Source: Anoplopoma fimbria
Lineage: Eukaryota > Chordata > Actinopteri > Perciformes > Anoplopomatidae
Assembly (NCBI RefSeq): GCF_027596085.1
Contig: NC_072462.1
Coordinates: 21,923,112 to 21,987,111 of the forward strand
Reading direction: 5' to 3'
DNA length: 64,000 nt
Numbering within the stretch: position 1 is the stretch's first letter; every line of letters starts with the position of its first letter. Below are positions 47,162 through 61,036 of the stretch, in pieces. A program made the translations under genes and the position numbers. Below the pieces are notes generated by a model. It searched no databases, was not told the DNA's origin, and was given only the letters and a program-made list of their open reading frames with translations.

Positions 47162-47844
47162 TTAAAAGGACAGTTCACCCCAAAATAAAAATAAAATATT
47201 GTTACCCGTCGTGCTATACACTAATCGAGATTGTTGTGGTGTGAGTTGCCTGTTATTTGGAATATTGGCCATAGAGATTTCTGCAAAATACATTCGGAAA
47301 AAAATCATCAGCAATATTTATTTTCAAAAACCAGACCCGTTTATCAAAATAATCCACAAATTTAGCCATGAGCAGCTTAATCTAGGAATTATTTTCTTTC
47401 TATAAAGCTACACCAGCCAACTGTGTCACCTTGCAGAACGAAGCCTGCATATACTCATGGACAAGAGGCTTGTGACACCACTAGATGTAAACATTAATGG
47501 CGTCCATCTTGGCTGTGCTGTAACCTTAGCTCGCTCAGCGGTGATAGGTGAGCTAGCAGTATTGAGAGTAGATCCACGCTTCATTCTGCGTGCTGACACA
47601 GTTGGCGGTTGGTTGGTTGGTTGGTGTATTTTTTTTTTTTTAAAGAGAATAGTTCCTACATGAAACTGCTCACATCAAGGTCTGTGGATTTTCTTGGGTA
47701 ACTGGGTCATTATGTATTTTTTGGGCACTTCCCTGTGCCATTAAGTCCCATTATAGTGGAGAAAAGAAGACATCCCTACATCCGATAACTTCAACACAAG
47801 ACAACTCACACCAAAACCATTGGGGTTAACTGTCCCTTTTAAAC
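47162..47844. mobile_element. Long fold-back element, about 680 bp
   Basis: The outer ends TTAAAAGGACAGTTCACCCC and GGGGTTAACTGTCCCTTTTA are inverted. Inner blocks pair too: TTGTGGTGTGAGTTGCCTG with CAACTCACACCAAAACCA, and AATCCACA...GAGCAG with CTGCTCACATCAAGG...GATT. Closer to the centre are GCCAACTGTGTCA against TGACACAGTTGGCGG, and the near-self-complementary TAGCTCGCTCAGCGGTGATA. Nearly the whole element can fold on itself. No transposase is encoded. Confidence 0.85.
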
Positions 47845-48837
47845 ATGAATTTGGTATTCTTTAGGATTTCATCAATAACCTTATCCATAGAATACTGTTT
47901 ACCTCTTACTAATAATACTCCATAATTATGTAAACAGAAAAGCCACGTCTATATTTCTACTTTTGTTAGAAATGATAAGATCGATCTTTTACCTTGCTGC
48001 TTTGCTACCATACATTAAATGTACATATAGCAGGTGAAACCAGTACAAAGCAGAACAAATAAAGCAGTCATGCAGGTGGAAGAAAGTTAAATAACAATTT
48101 AAAAACATTAATTAAGGGCAAAGACACAACAAGGTTAACAGACCTTTTAACAAATAATGAGGTGTCTCTCCTGCATTATCTTTCCAAAACGCATCAACAG
48201 TTTTTGTTACAAGTAAATAAGATAAGCATGTTGGTACAATCTACAGGATTAGGAACATAAATCATGTGCATTTAAACTGATGCTGGCAGTGGTGCTTTGT
48301 AAAGTTAATAACTGCAGAGCTGTTTGATCTGATAATGACTTGAGGTCGACAGTCACATTATTTTAGAGGCTGGAGCAGCTTGCCAATGTACAGCCCAACT
48401 GAGGCACTGCAGCTGCTATATAAAAAAACCAAAATAAATTATAAAAAACGTCATATTTGATTAGGTAAGCTTCGCCCACTTCCAGCGACTGATGCACATT
48501 CAAACAACACAATCCTATTCCCCAGTATTGATGTGTTTAAACTCCCCAGAAAAGCTTTAATTTGATCTCATACGCTCCCTAGATTGCCACATCTATCTTC
48601 TTGACTACTTCTATTTTCCATATGGCACATTTGATGTGAGCTGTTGACAGGTGATGAATGTCAAATGATGCAATGATCTAAAATACGGCCTGTTTCTGCA
48701 GCACACCAGCAGTGTGAACAGTATGTCAGCAGTACAGCAATGTATAGACATATGATCAATTATTTGTAGCCATCCTTACAGCTCAATTTTCCGGTTATTT
48801 CTTTTGCCTTTTTTTTGAAAATGACAACAAAATGAAT

Positions 48838-48970
48838 ACAGAGATAGAAAATGCAGATAGGGAGACAGAGAGAGGAGTATGACATGCAGCAGTAGTCCCC
48901 GTCTGGAATTAAAACCGGGGATGTTGCAGCTACAAGGTTAGTGCTGATCTACAGGCTCTGGGGCCTTGTG
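48838..48970 (-). mobile_element. tRNA-derived SINE fragment, minus strand
   Basis: GACAGAGAGAGGAGTATGAC, ATGCAGCAGTAGTCCCCGTC and TGGAATTAAAACCGGGGATG, read in reverse, give a degenerate B box followed by a CTGCATGTCAT...CTCTCTCTGTCTCCC tail, a common percomorph SINE layout. The head is degraded. Confidence 0.55.
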
Positions 48971-49306
48971 TTGTGTAGCTCTGGGAAATGCTGCTAACCT
49001 TTTACACTGTCGTTGTGGGCGTGTTTTTCTCTTTGGCTGGATTCAGAGCAGAGACAGCTGGGTAACGCAAGGCAGTAGGACCAGGGGACTATAAGCTTCT
49101 GTGTTCATGCCATGTGTGTGTTTGTCCATGTGATGTTGTAGGCAGGCAGCAAACACACATACACTTACAACGGAAACACCTGCCAACAGGCAATTGTGAA
49201 GGAAACCTCTGGGAGAGAGTGAGGGGAGGCATGAGGAAACATTTAGTCTGTTGCAATGTGACTCTGGCTGTCTTTCTTTGACTCATACCTTCTGTTTCAC
49301 CCTGAT

Positions 49307-49308
<2 letters not shown>

Positions 49309-49402
<94 letters not shown>

Positions 49403-49417
49403 GTCTATCTCTCTCTG
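49309..49417 (+). repeat. (CT)n/(CTAT)n compound microsatellite
   Basis: About 50 nt of CT followed by interrupted CTAT repeats and CT again: a polypyrimidine tract of about 110 nt. Confidence 0.95.
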
Positions 49418-49534
49418 TTTAAGCTTTTGACACTCATTATTTTCATACACATCATTACTCTCTGCATTGCAAAGTTGCATACTGTCTTATTGATAAGAAA
49501 GGAGAAACCAAGTAGCAACCTGGAGGCCTGAAGA

Positions 49535-49680
49535 GTGAAGCCAATGTGGAAGTGCCTTAGACATGCGTTCTTACTAATGGCCAGCAGGGGGCGACTCCTC
49601 TGAGACTATGAGAAAATGACACTACTTCTCACTTGATTTATTACCTCAGTAAACTCAGTATTTTAGTTTATGGTTTATGG
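49535..49680 (+). repeat. Dispersed repeat copy with CTCF-like motif
   Basis: GGCCAGCAGGGGGCGA at 49579-49594 is identical, in reverse complement, to 24338-24353. It is followed by CTTCTCACTTGATTTATTAC and CTCAGTAAACTCAGT, shared with the copies near 270 and 24290. Confidence 0.7.
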
Positions 49681-51561
49681 CGACCAAGATGGCTACATCT
49701 CCAGAGCTCTACTGTCGAGGTTTGCAAACCAGCCCTTTTTATGTGATGTATTTTTATGATGTTTTTGATAATTACAGTGCAGTATTTGTGCTCTTGTTCG
49801 TCTTGAAAAAGATTAAGGGGATAGTGATGGGGGTACCCACCAAATTTGGTAATGTGCAGGTCAAACTGATCTAAATGTGGGCATCAGGGATAAATATATA
49901 TAATCTTTGTTTCAACAGCATTTCAATGTCTTTATTTCAATTTGAAGCAGGTCCTTATCACATGTTGAAATATAGTCCTTTATGCTGTTTAAAGGACAGT
50001 TTTAATTCACGCGTCTAGAAGTCGTTTGACCTACAAGTCACCAAATCAGTGCTTACTTGGAAATGGCAAAGAGAGGGCGGAGTAGAGGAAGCAGACCCTT
50101 GAGAGCCAATTTAGACGGTCACTGCATTTGTCTCTCGCACAGGGAGAGCTAATTTGAAGCAAAATGACCAGAATAAGGGAGGAAAGCAGTTTGAATCAAA
50201 GACAAAACATAAAAGAGAACAGAAGCTGTTACTTCGGAAGGAGTGTTGTGACAATTTGAATACAGACATTCCTGTTAAATCAAAAACTCCATAGAGATCT
50301 GCAGTACTACAGAGAGGCGATTTGCTGATGCATTTAATGAATGCAAAGTGATGCAGTCGTCAGGTTCATTATATCATAAAAGCTCCTTGTTGGCACTCAG
50401 CGCCGTCGTCACCCACTCCCAATACTGACTCATGGTGTCAGTCTGTTTCCCCGCTATCATGTACAATATGAGCATTTAGCGTTCACTCAGTGGAGGCTCT
50501 GTCATGAGGCTGGAAGTTGTGGGTGTTTTCTGCTAATGCATTTTACTGTGAAGTGCCCTAGAATCTGGCCTATAAAGACACTTTCCTGTGAGGCTAACTT
50601 TTAAGTTATATATTTTGTGTCATTTCGAATCCTTCCATTTTCTTCTATTTGTTTCTTACTTTTTGCTGATTTGTTGGTTGAACGTCTGGTTAGATGTCAT
50701 TGGTCGTTGTAGCTATTGATATTTTGACTTTTCATACCAGGAAAAACACAGCTAAAGGTGGCCTGGTTAACGATGGCTCAGTAACATTAAGTAAGCCATG
50801 CCAGTGAGCCCTCATACACAATACCAGGGCCCTGGAACCAGCTCACCTAAATTGTATGTAGTCATTTTCAATTTTTATTAAATTACCCTTCACTAGGCCC
50901 GCCCCCCGCTGCAACTTTGTCAAGCTGTTAGAGTTACCATGGAGCCTACACAATCACTAACTGCACCCCCTCATTATTATCTAACGTTTGGCAAAATGAT
51001 TTCAGAGAGAGGAGGACAGAAGGGTCTACAATATGTGTTTTGAAGGATGATAATTTCCTTCTCACTATTGCACAACGTTTTGCCATGACTAGCTCCAAAT
51101 CCACAAAACCAGCCTAAAAAAGATGAAAATCTGAAGCAAGTGAATGAGAGTCTTTGGAGAAGAGACTGATAGCTGTCAAAAAATGGATGGAGCTAGTCAA
51201 TACTATACTATACTTGGCCAGTAAAGGGGGTGGAACTAAGCAAAGGGTCAAGTGCTTTTCCTGCTATGACAACTCAGAATGTCTGCGGTTCAAAAGGTCT
51301 ATTCTCACCTCAATTACATGGGATTCAGACTATTTACTAAAAACATGTCAGTCGTTGATGGACTGAATGTCACGGCGGTGTATGAAGTTGTTGGAGCTCT
51401 GGGAAACATTCAGAAAAAGTTCCCTCACGTGTCATTAACTTTCAATATGGAAGAGTTGTGAAACTGGGACAAGTAGACCGAAATAGATGATTTAATGACG
51501 TCAATGTTGCCCACGGGCTCTATATACAGTCCAGCTGAGTAAGGCTTACCTAGTGTGATCT

Positions 51562-51563
<2 letters not shown>

Positions 51564-51595
<32 letters not shown>
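51564..51595 (+). repeat. (GT)n microsatellite
   Basis: About 32 nt, complementary to the (CA)n tract that starts 112 nt downstream. Confidence 0.95.
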
Positions 51596-51598
<3 letters not shown>

Positions 51599-51697
51599 GC
51601 TTTTAGTGCTTGTGGTTTAAGAGCCACTCAAAGTTAAGTGGTGCGGTATGAGGGACCTGTGGGGCGATCCAGACCTCCCTCTCTCTGGCTTCCTGTT

Positions 51698-51825
<128 letters not shown>

Positions 51826-52253
51826 CTCTGTCTCTGAGAGACACACACAGAGAGCTTTAGGGATGTATAAGTGTCAGAAGCGAAGTGATGTACATATTGG
51901 TGCTGGTTGGATAGAAGCAGAGGAAGAGAGTGTTTTTGGAAATGACAGCCCACGCATCTGTCTGCATTTTTTTTCTCCACATTTTCTGCTGTGATGAAAT
52001 GTAGGCGGGTTTAAGTTAATTCTACAGGATTTGGAACAAACCAGGGAAGTGGGCGCGACTTTATTTCTCTATTGCTACCTTTCCTGTCAGTCGCACACCT
52101 ACCTCACATCTTATTTTCTTTTTCTACACTTTACATTTCAAGCTCCTCAAGCTGCTGGATGCTGATAAATCCTGACTTTTAAAAGATACCGTTGTTCCTC
52201 TAGATTAGCATCTCCGTCTCTTTTTCTCTCTGTGATTTGTAATCTGTAATTAT

Positions 52254-52560
52254 ATCCATCCATCCATCCATCTTCTGTAACCTGCTTATCCAGTTAAGGG
52301 TCGCGGGGGTGTTGGAGCCGATCCCAGCTGTCAATGGGTGAAGGCAGGGTTCACCCTGGACAGTTCGCCAGCCTATCACAGGGCAGACATATAGAGACAG
52401 ACAACCATTCACACTCACATTCACACCTACGGGCAATTTCAGAGTCATCAATGAACCTAAGCTGCATGTCTTTGGACTGTGGGAGGAAGCCGGAGAACCC
52501 GGAGAGAACCCACGCTGACACGAGGAGAACATGCAAACTCCACACAGAAGGTTGTCTAGC
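52254..52560 (-). mobile_element. 5'-truncated tRNA-SINE, minus strand
   Basis: Starts with (ATCC)n at 52254-52271, which is the 3' tail in reverse. It continues through GGTCGCGGGGGTGTTGGAGC and CTGCATGTCTTTGGACTGTG to CCACACAGAAGGTTGTCTAG. The body matches the reverse complement of 31969-32226, but the tRNA-like head is missing, a usual sign of incomplete reverse transcription. Confidence 0.8.
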
Positions 52561-54573
52561 CTGTAATTATATCTCATTGTATAAAAGTGCACCACAGTGA
52601 CCGAATGGTTTGAGGTAGAGTTTTTAATGTTGTTAAAAAGGGCTCTTAAGATCTATGTGAGGGAATACTAATCGACATAAAGATCTTCTGACACACACAC
52701 ACACACGCATCAGTAACAGCAGACAGCTAATCAGCTTAACTCTTGAAAAACTGTCTGGAAGGAGCTTTGTCTGGGACAGTTTTAATGTGTGTGGACTGAT
52801 ATCAGTGGTTTAGAATGGGAGGTTTCCACTCACAATGACTTCTTTCCTCTTTTAAGAATTACAAGTCTGAAGCTGCTGATAACTTTATAGTTTATGTTTT
52901 TTCTCAAGGCTGGTAGTTTTGCTCTACTGCAGGATGTCACCGTACAGAGAGAGAGGGATTATAGATTTTAAACCCCTCATCCTACAAACACATGCATATG
53001 CTAATATACACATTAAAGCTGTCACCAAACAGAAAAAACTAGGAAAACTGTCACTTCTGGGAAAACGGTGAGAAATGAAATGCTTACCTCATCCTGCACA
53101 ACAAATAAGGACAAATAAAACCATCACACTTTGTTCAGGGATCGCGCCAGTCTGTTCCTCTTATCAAATCAAACCTATTTCTTGATGGGTTGTGGGTTAT
53201 AATGATTCCTTATTGTGTTATCCTGTTACAATCAGGAAACACATCACATTAAAGAATTAAAGGTACATTTTCATGGCTTTTAAGCATATCTTCTTTAACA
53301 TTAACATTCTGAATTATGACCCGACTCTGCAGTTCCCCTCCGCTCTACAGAGCTTTGTATCAACTGCCACCTCTTGTTTTGTTTTTTCTGGACTTTTTGG
53401 TCTCACTACTACAATAAGGCTTTAGGCCCGTTGTAGGCCATCAGTGTGTTTCTGTGTCACCTTTCAAGGAGGCTCTTCTCATTTTTCATCTTCATCTCAT
53501 CTGATTATTCCAATACTCAAGTATGTTCACAACGACACGGCCATCTGGAGTGAAGTGGTGAGGGAGAGTGGCATGAAAATGGTCGGCAAACACTGCTTTG
53601 TTTCAAGCATGCATCATAACAACATCCTTTACAACAAGTTTTTTGCTTTCATGCAAGTGCAGAATGTAAGTGTTAGTTGTCTGTTGCCTGTAGTATCTAG
53701 GGTGTGTCCTAGACACATGCCACATTTGTTTAAAGAAAAAAAAAACTTACTTTACACCATCTGTTAAGCACCAAACAGCAGACAGACAAAAGTAGCAGCT
53801 ATCTGGTGAAAATAGTTGAGCAATTAGCAGCTAAAGAGAAAAGATTGTTGGTGTTGGTGGGGACCAAACCAGAGATAAACAAAGTCTAAATATTAGAAAT
53901 CGTCATCGGATTCATCCGTTGGCCAGAAACAACACTCAAAATGAATGCCTGTGTTGCTCCATATCTGCTGGATGTGCATAGCAAAGCAGTTTAATATCGC
54001 GCCTTCAACAGACACCATTCACAAAGTGCTTCAGAGTCAAGGAAATAAAATCAAAAAGAAAATTGAATAAAATTCCAGATAAAAAATAAAAGGAAAATAC
54101 CACATGCGTACCTAAAATAGGTAGACCGATGACACATGTAAATATTATACAGATAACTGTTTTATTTTGACCGTCTCTCAGAGTTTCAGCAGTTTTGTCA
54201 AATGTTTTGAATTCTTACCCCGCTCTTAGTTAGTTGGCTAATAACTGTAAATTTAGATTGTATGCACACAGTTGTAGAGGTGAATTGCTTCCTCCTTTTT
54301 GCTTTGGAGCAGGTGGCTAGACATTACACATTGCACCTTTTAACCATACAATATTACCATGCACAGATATGTAGAAACAAAATAGGAAGACAAGGTGTTG
54401 GTATACAGTATAGTGTTTCTTAGGTAGTAGTAGGGAGAAGACGTAGACAGTAAAGGGTCTTGACAGTCTTCACAGTGAGCTGAACAGGGGTAAGTAGCTG
54501 CATTATGTTGCTCCTCTTCTCTTTGTACTGCTGCATATCCCCTATTGACTTTCATGGTCTCACCTCGTTCATG

Positions 54574-54616
54574 GCCACACACACACACACACAAACACAC
54601 AAACACACAAACACAT
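54574..54616 (+). repeat. (CA)n with AAAC interruptions
   Basis: Short imperfect microsatellite. Confidence 0.88.
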
Positions 54617-55269
54617 AGTCCCGAGCCGTACCACTTCATTGTCTCTGTTTGACAAATTACGGACATGGTATGGTCTGAAAATAATGTTTCATCAATCAGA
54701 GTGGGGTTGTTTTCTTCTGGCGGTAGCAGTGACAGGCTCCTGTGAATTAAACTCCGTCATTGATGGAGGGGTAACAGAGTGGTGGCATACAGGAAGTAGG
54801 AATATTTAGAGCAACTCAATCAAAGAGGCACTACACTACTACATAGTAATCAGGGGAGAAGGTGCTGCAGCTAAAATGCACACTTTGGTGCCTGTTTTCT
54901 ATTCTTTTTAGTTCCTCCCTATTTTCTCCTTCTTTCATGGTTGAACAATGGGATATATTTTAAATATATTCTGGAATTATTGGTGTATGTGCTATAACAA
55001 TAGTTGCCTTCTCCTGGAATCAAATACAGCTTAAATATGATTCATTTTTGGAGACTTGACAGAAGGTGAAAATCAGTTTTGCAATTTTTTGCAGAAAACA
55101 AAAAGCAATGAGCCTTGAATACACTGAGTATATTGTCTGTAGAATACAAAGGAGTAAAATATGTCAGTGCCCACATGCCATGCATGCAAATCCATGTTTG
55201 TATTGCAGAGTCAGTCACATGCTTTGTTGTTTTTTTATCGGCTTGCCCTGCACGCTGCGTGGCGTCTCT

Positions 55270-55475
55270 ATAAAGGCACCCAGGAGAAGTAGGCCAGGCT
55301 CCCAGGCCACTGTTTGTTCGATGAGGTCGATATCTGTGCCGGGGCAGAACATCCCCTCCACACCGGGCCATTAGGATCCACCAGCACAGTGAGAAATGGA
55401 TTAGGCTGCGGCAATGTGGGCCATGAAATCATCATCACCTCACCGCAGCGGGAGCCACTCGTCAATACTGACAAG
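55270..55475. promoter_or_regulatory. Candidate conserved regulatory element
   Basis: A GC-balanced, non-repetitive block in AT-rich surroundings, with ATGGATTAGGCTG and CCATTAGGATCC. The GGATTA core is an OTX/CRX-type site, notable because whirlin acts in photoreceptors. There is no coding signal: the open frames here are short and unlike known proteins. No conservation could be tested. Confidence 0.22.
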
Positions 55476-58288
55476 AGCTCACATGCACACAGAGGCGCAT
55501 AACACGTCCGTTTATAGAAAAAGCGCGTGCACAAGGCACTTTCAAGCGTGTTATTTTTTTGTGGGGCAGAGAGCAACAAGGTGTTATATGGGCTATGTAG
55601 TCACTCAGTGGAGTGTGGGCAAAGCCTAATTAGCTTATAGTGATCACTGTAACATAATGAAAGGGAGGGCAGCAGAGAGCAACACAGATCAATGGACTTA
55701 AAACTAATCAGATCAGAACTGCGTGACATTGTCATAAAAGAAAGGTCTGGCCCAACAAATTATCATTCTGATACAGGAGAAAAAACACTGGCTTATTTGT
55801 ATTTCTTTAAACCAATCACAATTGTCTTGGCAAAGCACAGGATGCAGCGGCGGTGCCACTGAAAAAAGAATGAATAGCTCAAATAGCCAAAGGGGAGAAA
55901 GGGAAAATTCCAGCTCATACCCACAGTCCATATCAGGGAGTCAGACTAGGTGAAAGCCGAACCCCAGATTCACAGAGGAATAATTTTGCCGCAAGCTTTG
56001 TCTGCACATGTTTGTCTCTATCTGAAATATTTGAATTATTTATTTAAATGAATACCTTTTAAAACACAGTTTAATTACAAGTTCCCACAGCCCAAGGTAA
56101 CCTTTTTAATCTGCTTGCTCTATTCAACCAACCATTCATAACGCCCACAAAATAAATATGTATAAACATGGAAAGGCGACAAATCCTCACATAAAAGACG
56201 CTTTGACCAGAATGTTTGGGATTTTGTTTTGTTTGATTATCCATTTAAACCCAACATGAAAACTTTGGGTCTTTGTCAGGACTAATAACAAACAGTCAAC
56301 ATGGTGGTAGCCTCACTTTTATAGTAGCAGCAACTAATGGGAGGGAATCAAATGACCTGGATAATAACTTAAAGACACATGAAACTAGTTGTAAGTATTG
56401 AAAACACAAAAAAACATGAGATTACAGAGAAATAAGTTTTTACATACATCATACATGGATGATAACTACCTTTTTATAAATGTTTTACCAGAATGTGAGT
56501 AAAAACAGGTACATCTTTTTAGAAAAAGAAAGATCTCTATATCCTCATTGAGACCTCAATCTATCCAATTGGTTGCTTTAGGTTAAGCCACACCTGTGTT
56601 GTCTGTTATTCCCTGACAAAGAAATACAGTGGTCGAAACATATTGTTGTTGTTTTATATTTCTAATAATTCCTTCCTTGTTGTCACTTTTATATATTTTG
56701 GAAATTGCCTTCTTGTTCATACTGGTCTCAGGTGTATTGTAGAAAAGCTGTTTGTATGTATTGTTGCTTCAATTGTTGTTGTTTTTCTAATCTCAGTCTT
56801 CTGGACTAGTTCTGCTGTGCCTCTCTTGATCCCACTCTATACTTTCCCTCGTAGCAGAAGAGGGGCCAAGCTCGGGGGCTCAGGGAAAATGCCTCCATTT
56901 CAACAGAAAGAATCGCTGTGTCAGCACAAACACTGAGCTAAAAATGAAAGACAGAATCCAAAATGAAAAATGGCCTCTAAAATGGTCCACTTAGCAAAGT
57001 GATATAATACCCACCATAGTCTCTTTTTTTTCTTTCACTGTAATTACAGGCAATTAAGTTGCTACAGATAGCTAGATGAGCGTCTTCTCTGGCATGAAGT
57101 CAAACGCTTTTGCTGAAGTGATCTGAAGTGTCGGTCAAGCAGATTCTTTGGAAAGTCTTATTTACAATCTGAAGGATGCAAGAAATGAGAACTTCTGTTA
57201 AATCACATATAGTGTAATGTGAGCCTTAAACTTGCAGGTGTTCATGTTCTGTTTCTCGTTTTGACTATCCTCTCTCCCAAAAACAAGACTCTGTATCACC
57301 TGTATGTTGCAACATCTTCTTGCAAGACTCACGTTGTTGGGAGCCTGCTCTCTTCTGGCTTTGGCCAGCTATACTATTTTTTTTAATGTGGATCATTAAG
57401 GTTTTATATTATGGGTAAAAGGGTGCATGGCAAAGTCCCAAATTGTCCCTCAGTCCAAAACAACAAATCAAATCACCCTTGCGTGGTGACTTGAGCTTCA
57501 AAACTTTTTGACTAATGACTGAAAGGTGTGTGTAGCACAGACTCATTAAGTATTTAAAGGTGGACAGCAGCATTTGAAAAATATACTATACTATATACTT
57601 GATATTAATTTTGCTTTTCTGTGACTTTCCAGTCAGTTTTGATCGTAAATTTAGTTAATTGGAGCAATAAATTCCTCAGTGTGTGCTATATTGCCAGAGA
57701 TGCTCGCAAAGCCGTGTCAGATGTCCCTACAAGTACCAGGATGCATTTCGTGAGGGTTACTGACTCCCAGACAAAACATAGTGTAGCTGAGTTTTGCCTA
57801 TACTTATGCAGGTAAAAAAATCAAAACACAGATGCTCCGATTTCCGAACCAGTGTGAACCAAGAAAGCAGCAACTCTTTCTTATTTTCCACACTTTCAAC
57901 GACAGCTCATTACAGCTTCACTCCTTCCATTTTACCTTTCACAAAGAAGCCCAATTAAATTTACTCAATGTTCATCTGCCCTCGTCCCTGGAGTTCTTGA
58001 TTGTATTTTCCAGTTCATCTTCTGTATGCTGAAGAAGGTCTCCAACACACCTCTGTCCAAGTTAATAGTGAAACTTTCACACACAGGCTCCCTCAGGGTT
58101 TACTCTAGTTGGCAACAGCATCCAATGAAATCTGACATTTCTTACAGCTGAATTATTTTATTTCTGTTCAGAGGGCAATTTGAGAAAATGCACCATCAGT
58201 TTTGGCTCTAGGCAAAGCAGGTTCTAGAGGGCCCCCCCTGGCCATTTCCTCCTCGTCCTCTTTATGCTGAATTTCTCTGCCTGAATAT

Positions 58289-58630
58289 TCTAGTCGGCAG
58301 AAACACTGTAGAGTGTATCCTCGTCAATAACATCTTCTGCACTCATAGTTTGGAGTGCCATTTTTGGGAGCTGCATCTAGAGTACAGCACCCCCTGGCTA
58401 ACTAGAGGCAGAGACTACAATACAAACCTGACACAGCCTGTGTCTTTTCCTTACCTCCAACTTCATCCCTGTCATGTCAAATGATGGCACTGGATGAGAA
58501 AAGAACAAGACATTTTTTAGCAAGAGAGTTTTCTGGTTCAATATAGCACGCACTGAGGAATTTATTGCTTCAAACTACTACATTTACCTTTAACACTTAT
58601 TGGACATTCTCCTTCTCTTTTAAGTTACAG
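58289..58630. repeat. Second copy of the man1b1-intron repeat
   Basis: Collinear with 4131-4490 (CTGCACTCATAGTTTGG, CATCTAGAGTACAGCACC, AGAGGCAGAGACTACAAT, TCATGTCAAATGATGG, CGCACTGAGGAATTTATTGC), with an extra segment of about 50 nt in the second half. Same strand as the first copy. Confidence 0.65.
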
Positions 58631-59784
58631 CTTAATTGGCTGTTAAACACTGTGATATTTTGGTTTATTGTGAACTACAGGTTTCTGCTAAACTGTTCCA
58701 TTTTTCTGCACCTCCTCCCACCTACCTGCAGATAAAATGTCTGTCAGGCTTCCTCTAGACACCTCAGAATCAATCCAAGTTAAAAGCCACTATGCTGAAC
58801 CACAACACAGACTTCCTGTAGTGATACTTTTTTTCCTGTGAGTCCAACAGAGCTGACACCTCAATTTTACTCAACTCAAAATAATTTATTGATCTCACAT
58901 ATGACGCGTATATAAAATAACCCAAGAAAGTGTTTGCTGGAAAGGAAAAAAAAAGAAAAATAAACTTGTACAACTAAATCACACCTTTTACAGTATGTTA
59001 TTCCCCATTCTGTCCCCTGGAAAGGAGGATATAAAGGAGTTTGTCTTGCACTCACTTCTGTACTGCTACTATTCAAGATTCAACAGCCAAGCAGAGTTAG
59101 AACTGGCTCTTTTAACAGAATGATGGCAGTTTGTTACAACTTGGATCTCAAACAGCAACAGACTTCAAATATCCAGTCAAAATCCAGGTATTTTGAATTA
59201 AAAAGAATGTTAAGGCAAGATGTGTGGGTAGATATGCTGGCAAATATATTCGCTGGGATATCAAATTTTACATTTTATTTCTCCTTCACATCAAACTACT
59301 GAAGGAGGAAAATATCTTGACATTCTCCTCCGAAGAACATGTTGTACCTCTGCTCTATTATCAATTTAGATTGTTGATTAAAATGTTATTTTAATACGCC
59401 ACCTTTCATGAAGAAAAATATGTTCACACTCTTACTTGCGGTTAGTGCTCATACAGGGGTTAACGCTGATTACGTCAACCCCCCGCATCCACGGTGTCGG
59501 GACCATGTTGTAGCGAAAGTTTAATGCCCACCCTCCGGTTACCCCCCTCCTCCCAGGGTAAAACTAATAGCTTTGTCAGCGATATTGAAGTTGATAGCAC
59601 TTTTTGCAATGTTACCACTGTTAGCTTCTAGCAGCCGGCTTGGACATCGCTATGTGGGTTGTAGCTGCTGCGTTGGAGGGCCAATCACACTTCACATTAA
59701 ATCGAAGCTTGTGGGGATTGGCTGAGAGCAAAACCATTCAATTGTCCACTTTTTTTATAAATTAATGCACAAAATGGATTGATT

Positions 59785-59870
59785 GCAGGTTGCCTCTGAC
59801 TGGAGAAGTTTTGGAACGACAGTACTTGGTACTGGGTGGATACCTTAAAGGTATGAGTACCGATACCCAT
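59785..59870. repeat. Fragment related to the AGGGCTGGGTAT MITE
   Basis: GGTATGAGTACCGATACCCA and TTGCCTCTGACTGGAG, read in reverse, parallel the left part of 39986-40359. No intact terminal repeat remains. Confidence 0.45.
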
Positions 59871-61006
59871 TAATACAGTTATTAAAACACACATAGAGTT
59901 ATGACTGCACATGCACACACACACAGAATCTGCAGCAACAGCAGCCCATTAAGACAGTTAATCACACAGCGCGACGGACCATGACAGTGTAGCCGGCCAA
60001 TGGGCTCCTGGTAGGGTAAATGATCCACAGGATTCATGCGAGTTGGTTCAACATTATGATATATAGGAAACAAATAGAGTATATTTTGGGCCCTTCCTTT
60101 GATTTACTCCGATTGATAACGTCCTGGAATTTCTTTTATCTATCACATAAATCTGATTTATATTGCTACTCTTTTTGGGGTCCAGACCTTTACTTTAGGA
60201 GGAGAGCCACAGATCTAGCAGACCTTATTTCAAGCCTCTACATCAGCACAGAATGTATCTCAAGTTAAAGAAGCTAAAGCGTCCTTCAGGAAAACCAGCT
60301 CTGGTTGTTCCTACACTCTGACCTCCCTGTGAAAGAAGGCAAATGAAAAGAGAATTTCCCAAATGGCGACACATTAATCATCGTTGTTAAAACAGGACCA
60401 GTTCCATCCTTTTGTGAGCTTCTTCTAAAGTTATGTAAGTGTCGCTGATGGCGATCAGCTGCTGGCTGGCTCTGACTTTGCATGGCTCAAATGTTCACTA
60501 ACTTTTCCAATCAACTATTTGATCAATACCAATTTTGTTACACTCTGCGACCCTGAACCCGCCCCCCCAATTATGCAGCTGTTTGTACTAAAAAGATGAA
60601 TATACCAATACAGCCTACACCATCAGACTATTTTTCTGTTGATGTGATAATAACTATTTTTCATTGATCAGAGAGGTTTCATATGATTTTTGAGAATCCC
60701 TTGATGTGTGTCTCTTTGGATGATCCAAAACAAACAAAAAAATCTTTCAATTGAATTTTCAGAAAATGTATCAAATAACAATTTATATCAATATCAAATA
60801 TACAGTTATATTGGATTCAACCATACTGCCCACCATTATTTTGGTGGGCAGTATCTCCTCCTGATTTACCTCCTTTTCTGTTTGGCTTAGACTTTTTCAC
60901 AAATACAGAAGTGTTGTGTTACACTTCATCAACCCAGTCCTGCAGAATAAAAATGCATACAATATGTTTTCAAGTCAGAAAGCCAATAATAAAAAAATCT
61001 AACATT

Positions 61007-61036
61007 CAGGCAGGCAGGCAAGCAGGCAGGCAGGCA
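61007..61036 (+). repeat. (CAGG)n tetranucleotide repeat
   Basis: Seven and a half units with one A substitution. Confidence 0.93.

Noticed and set aside
56590..56660. GACAAAGAAATACAGTGGTC stretch resembling a retroelement end
   Set aside because: Only one short match from memory; no reverse transcriptase or boundary found.
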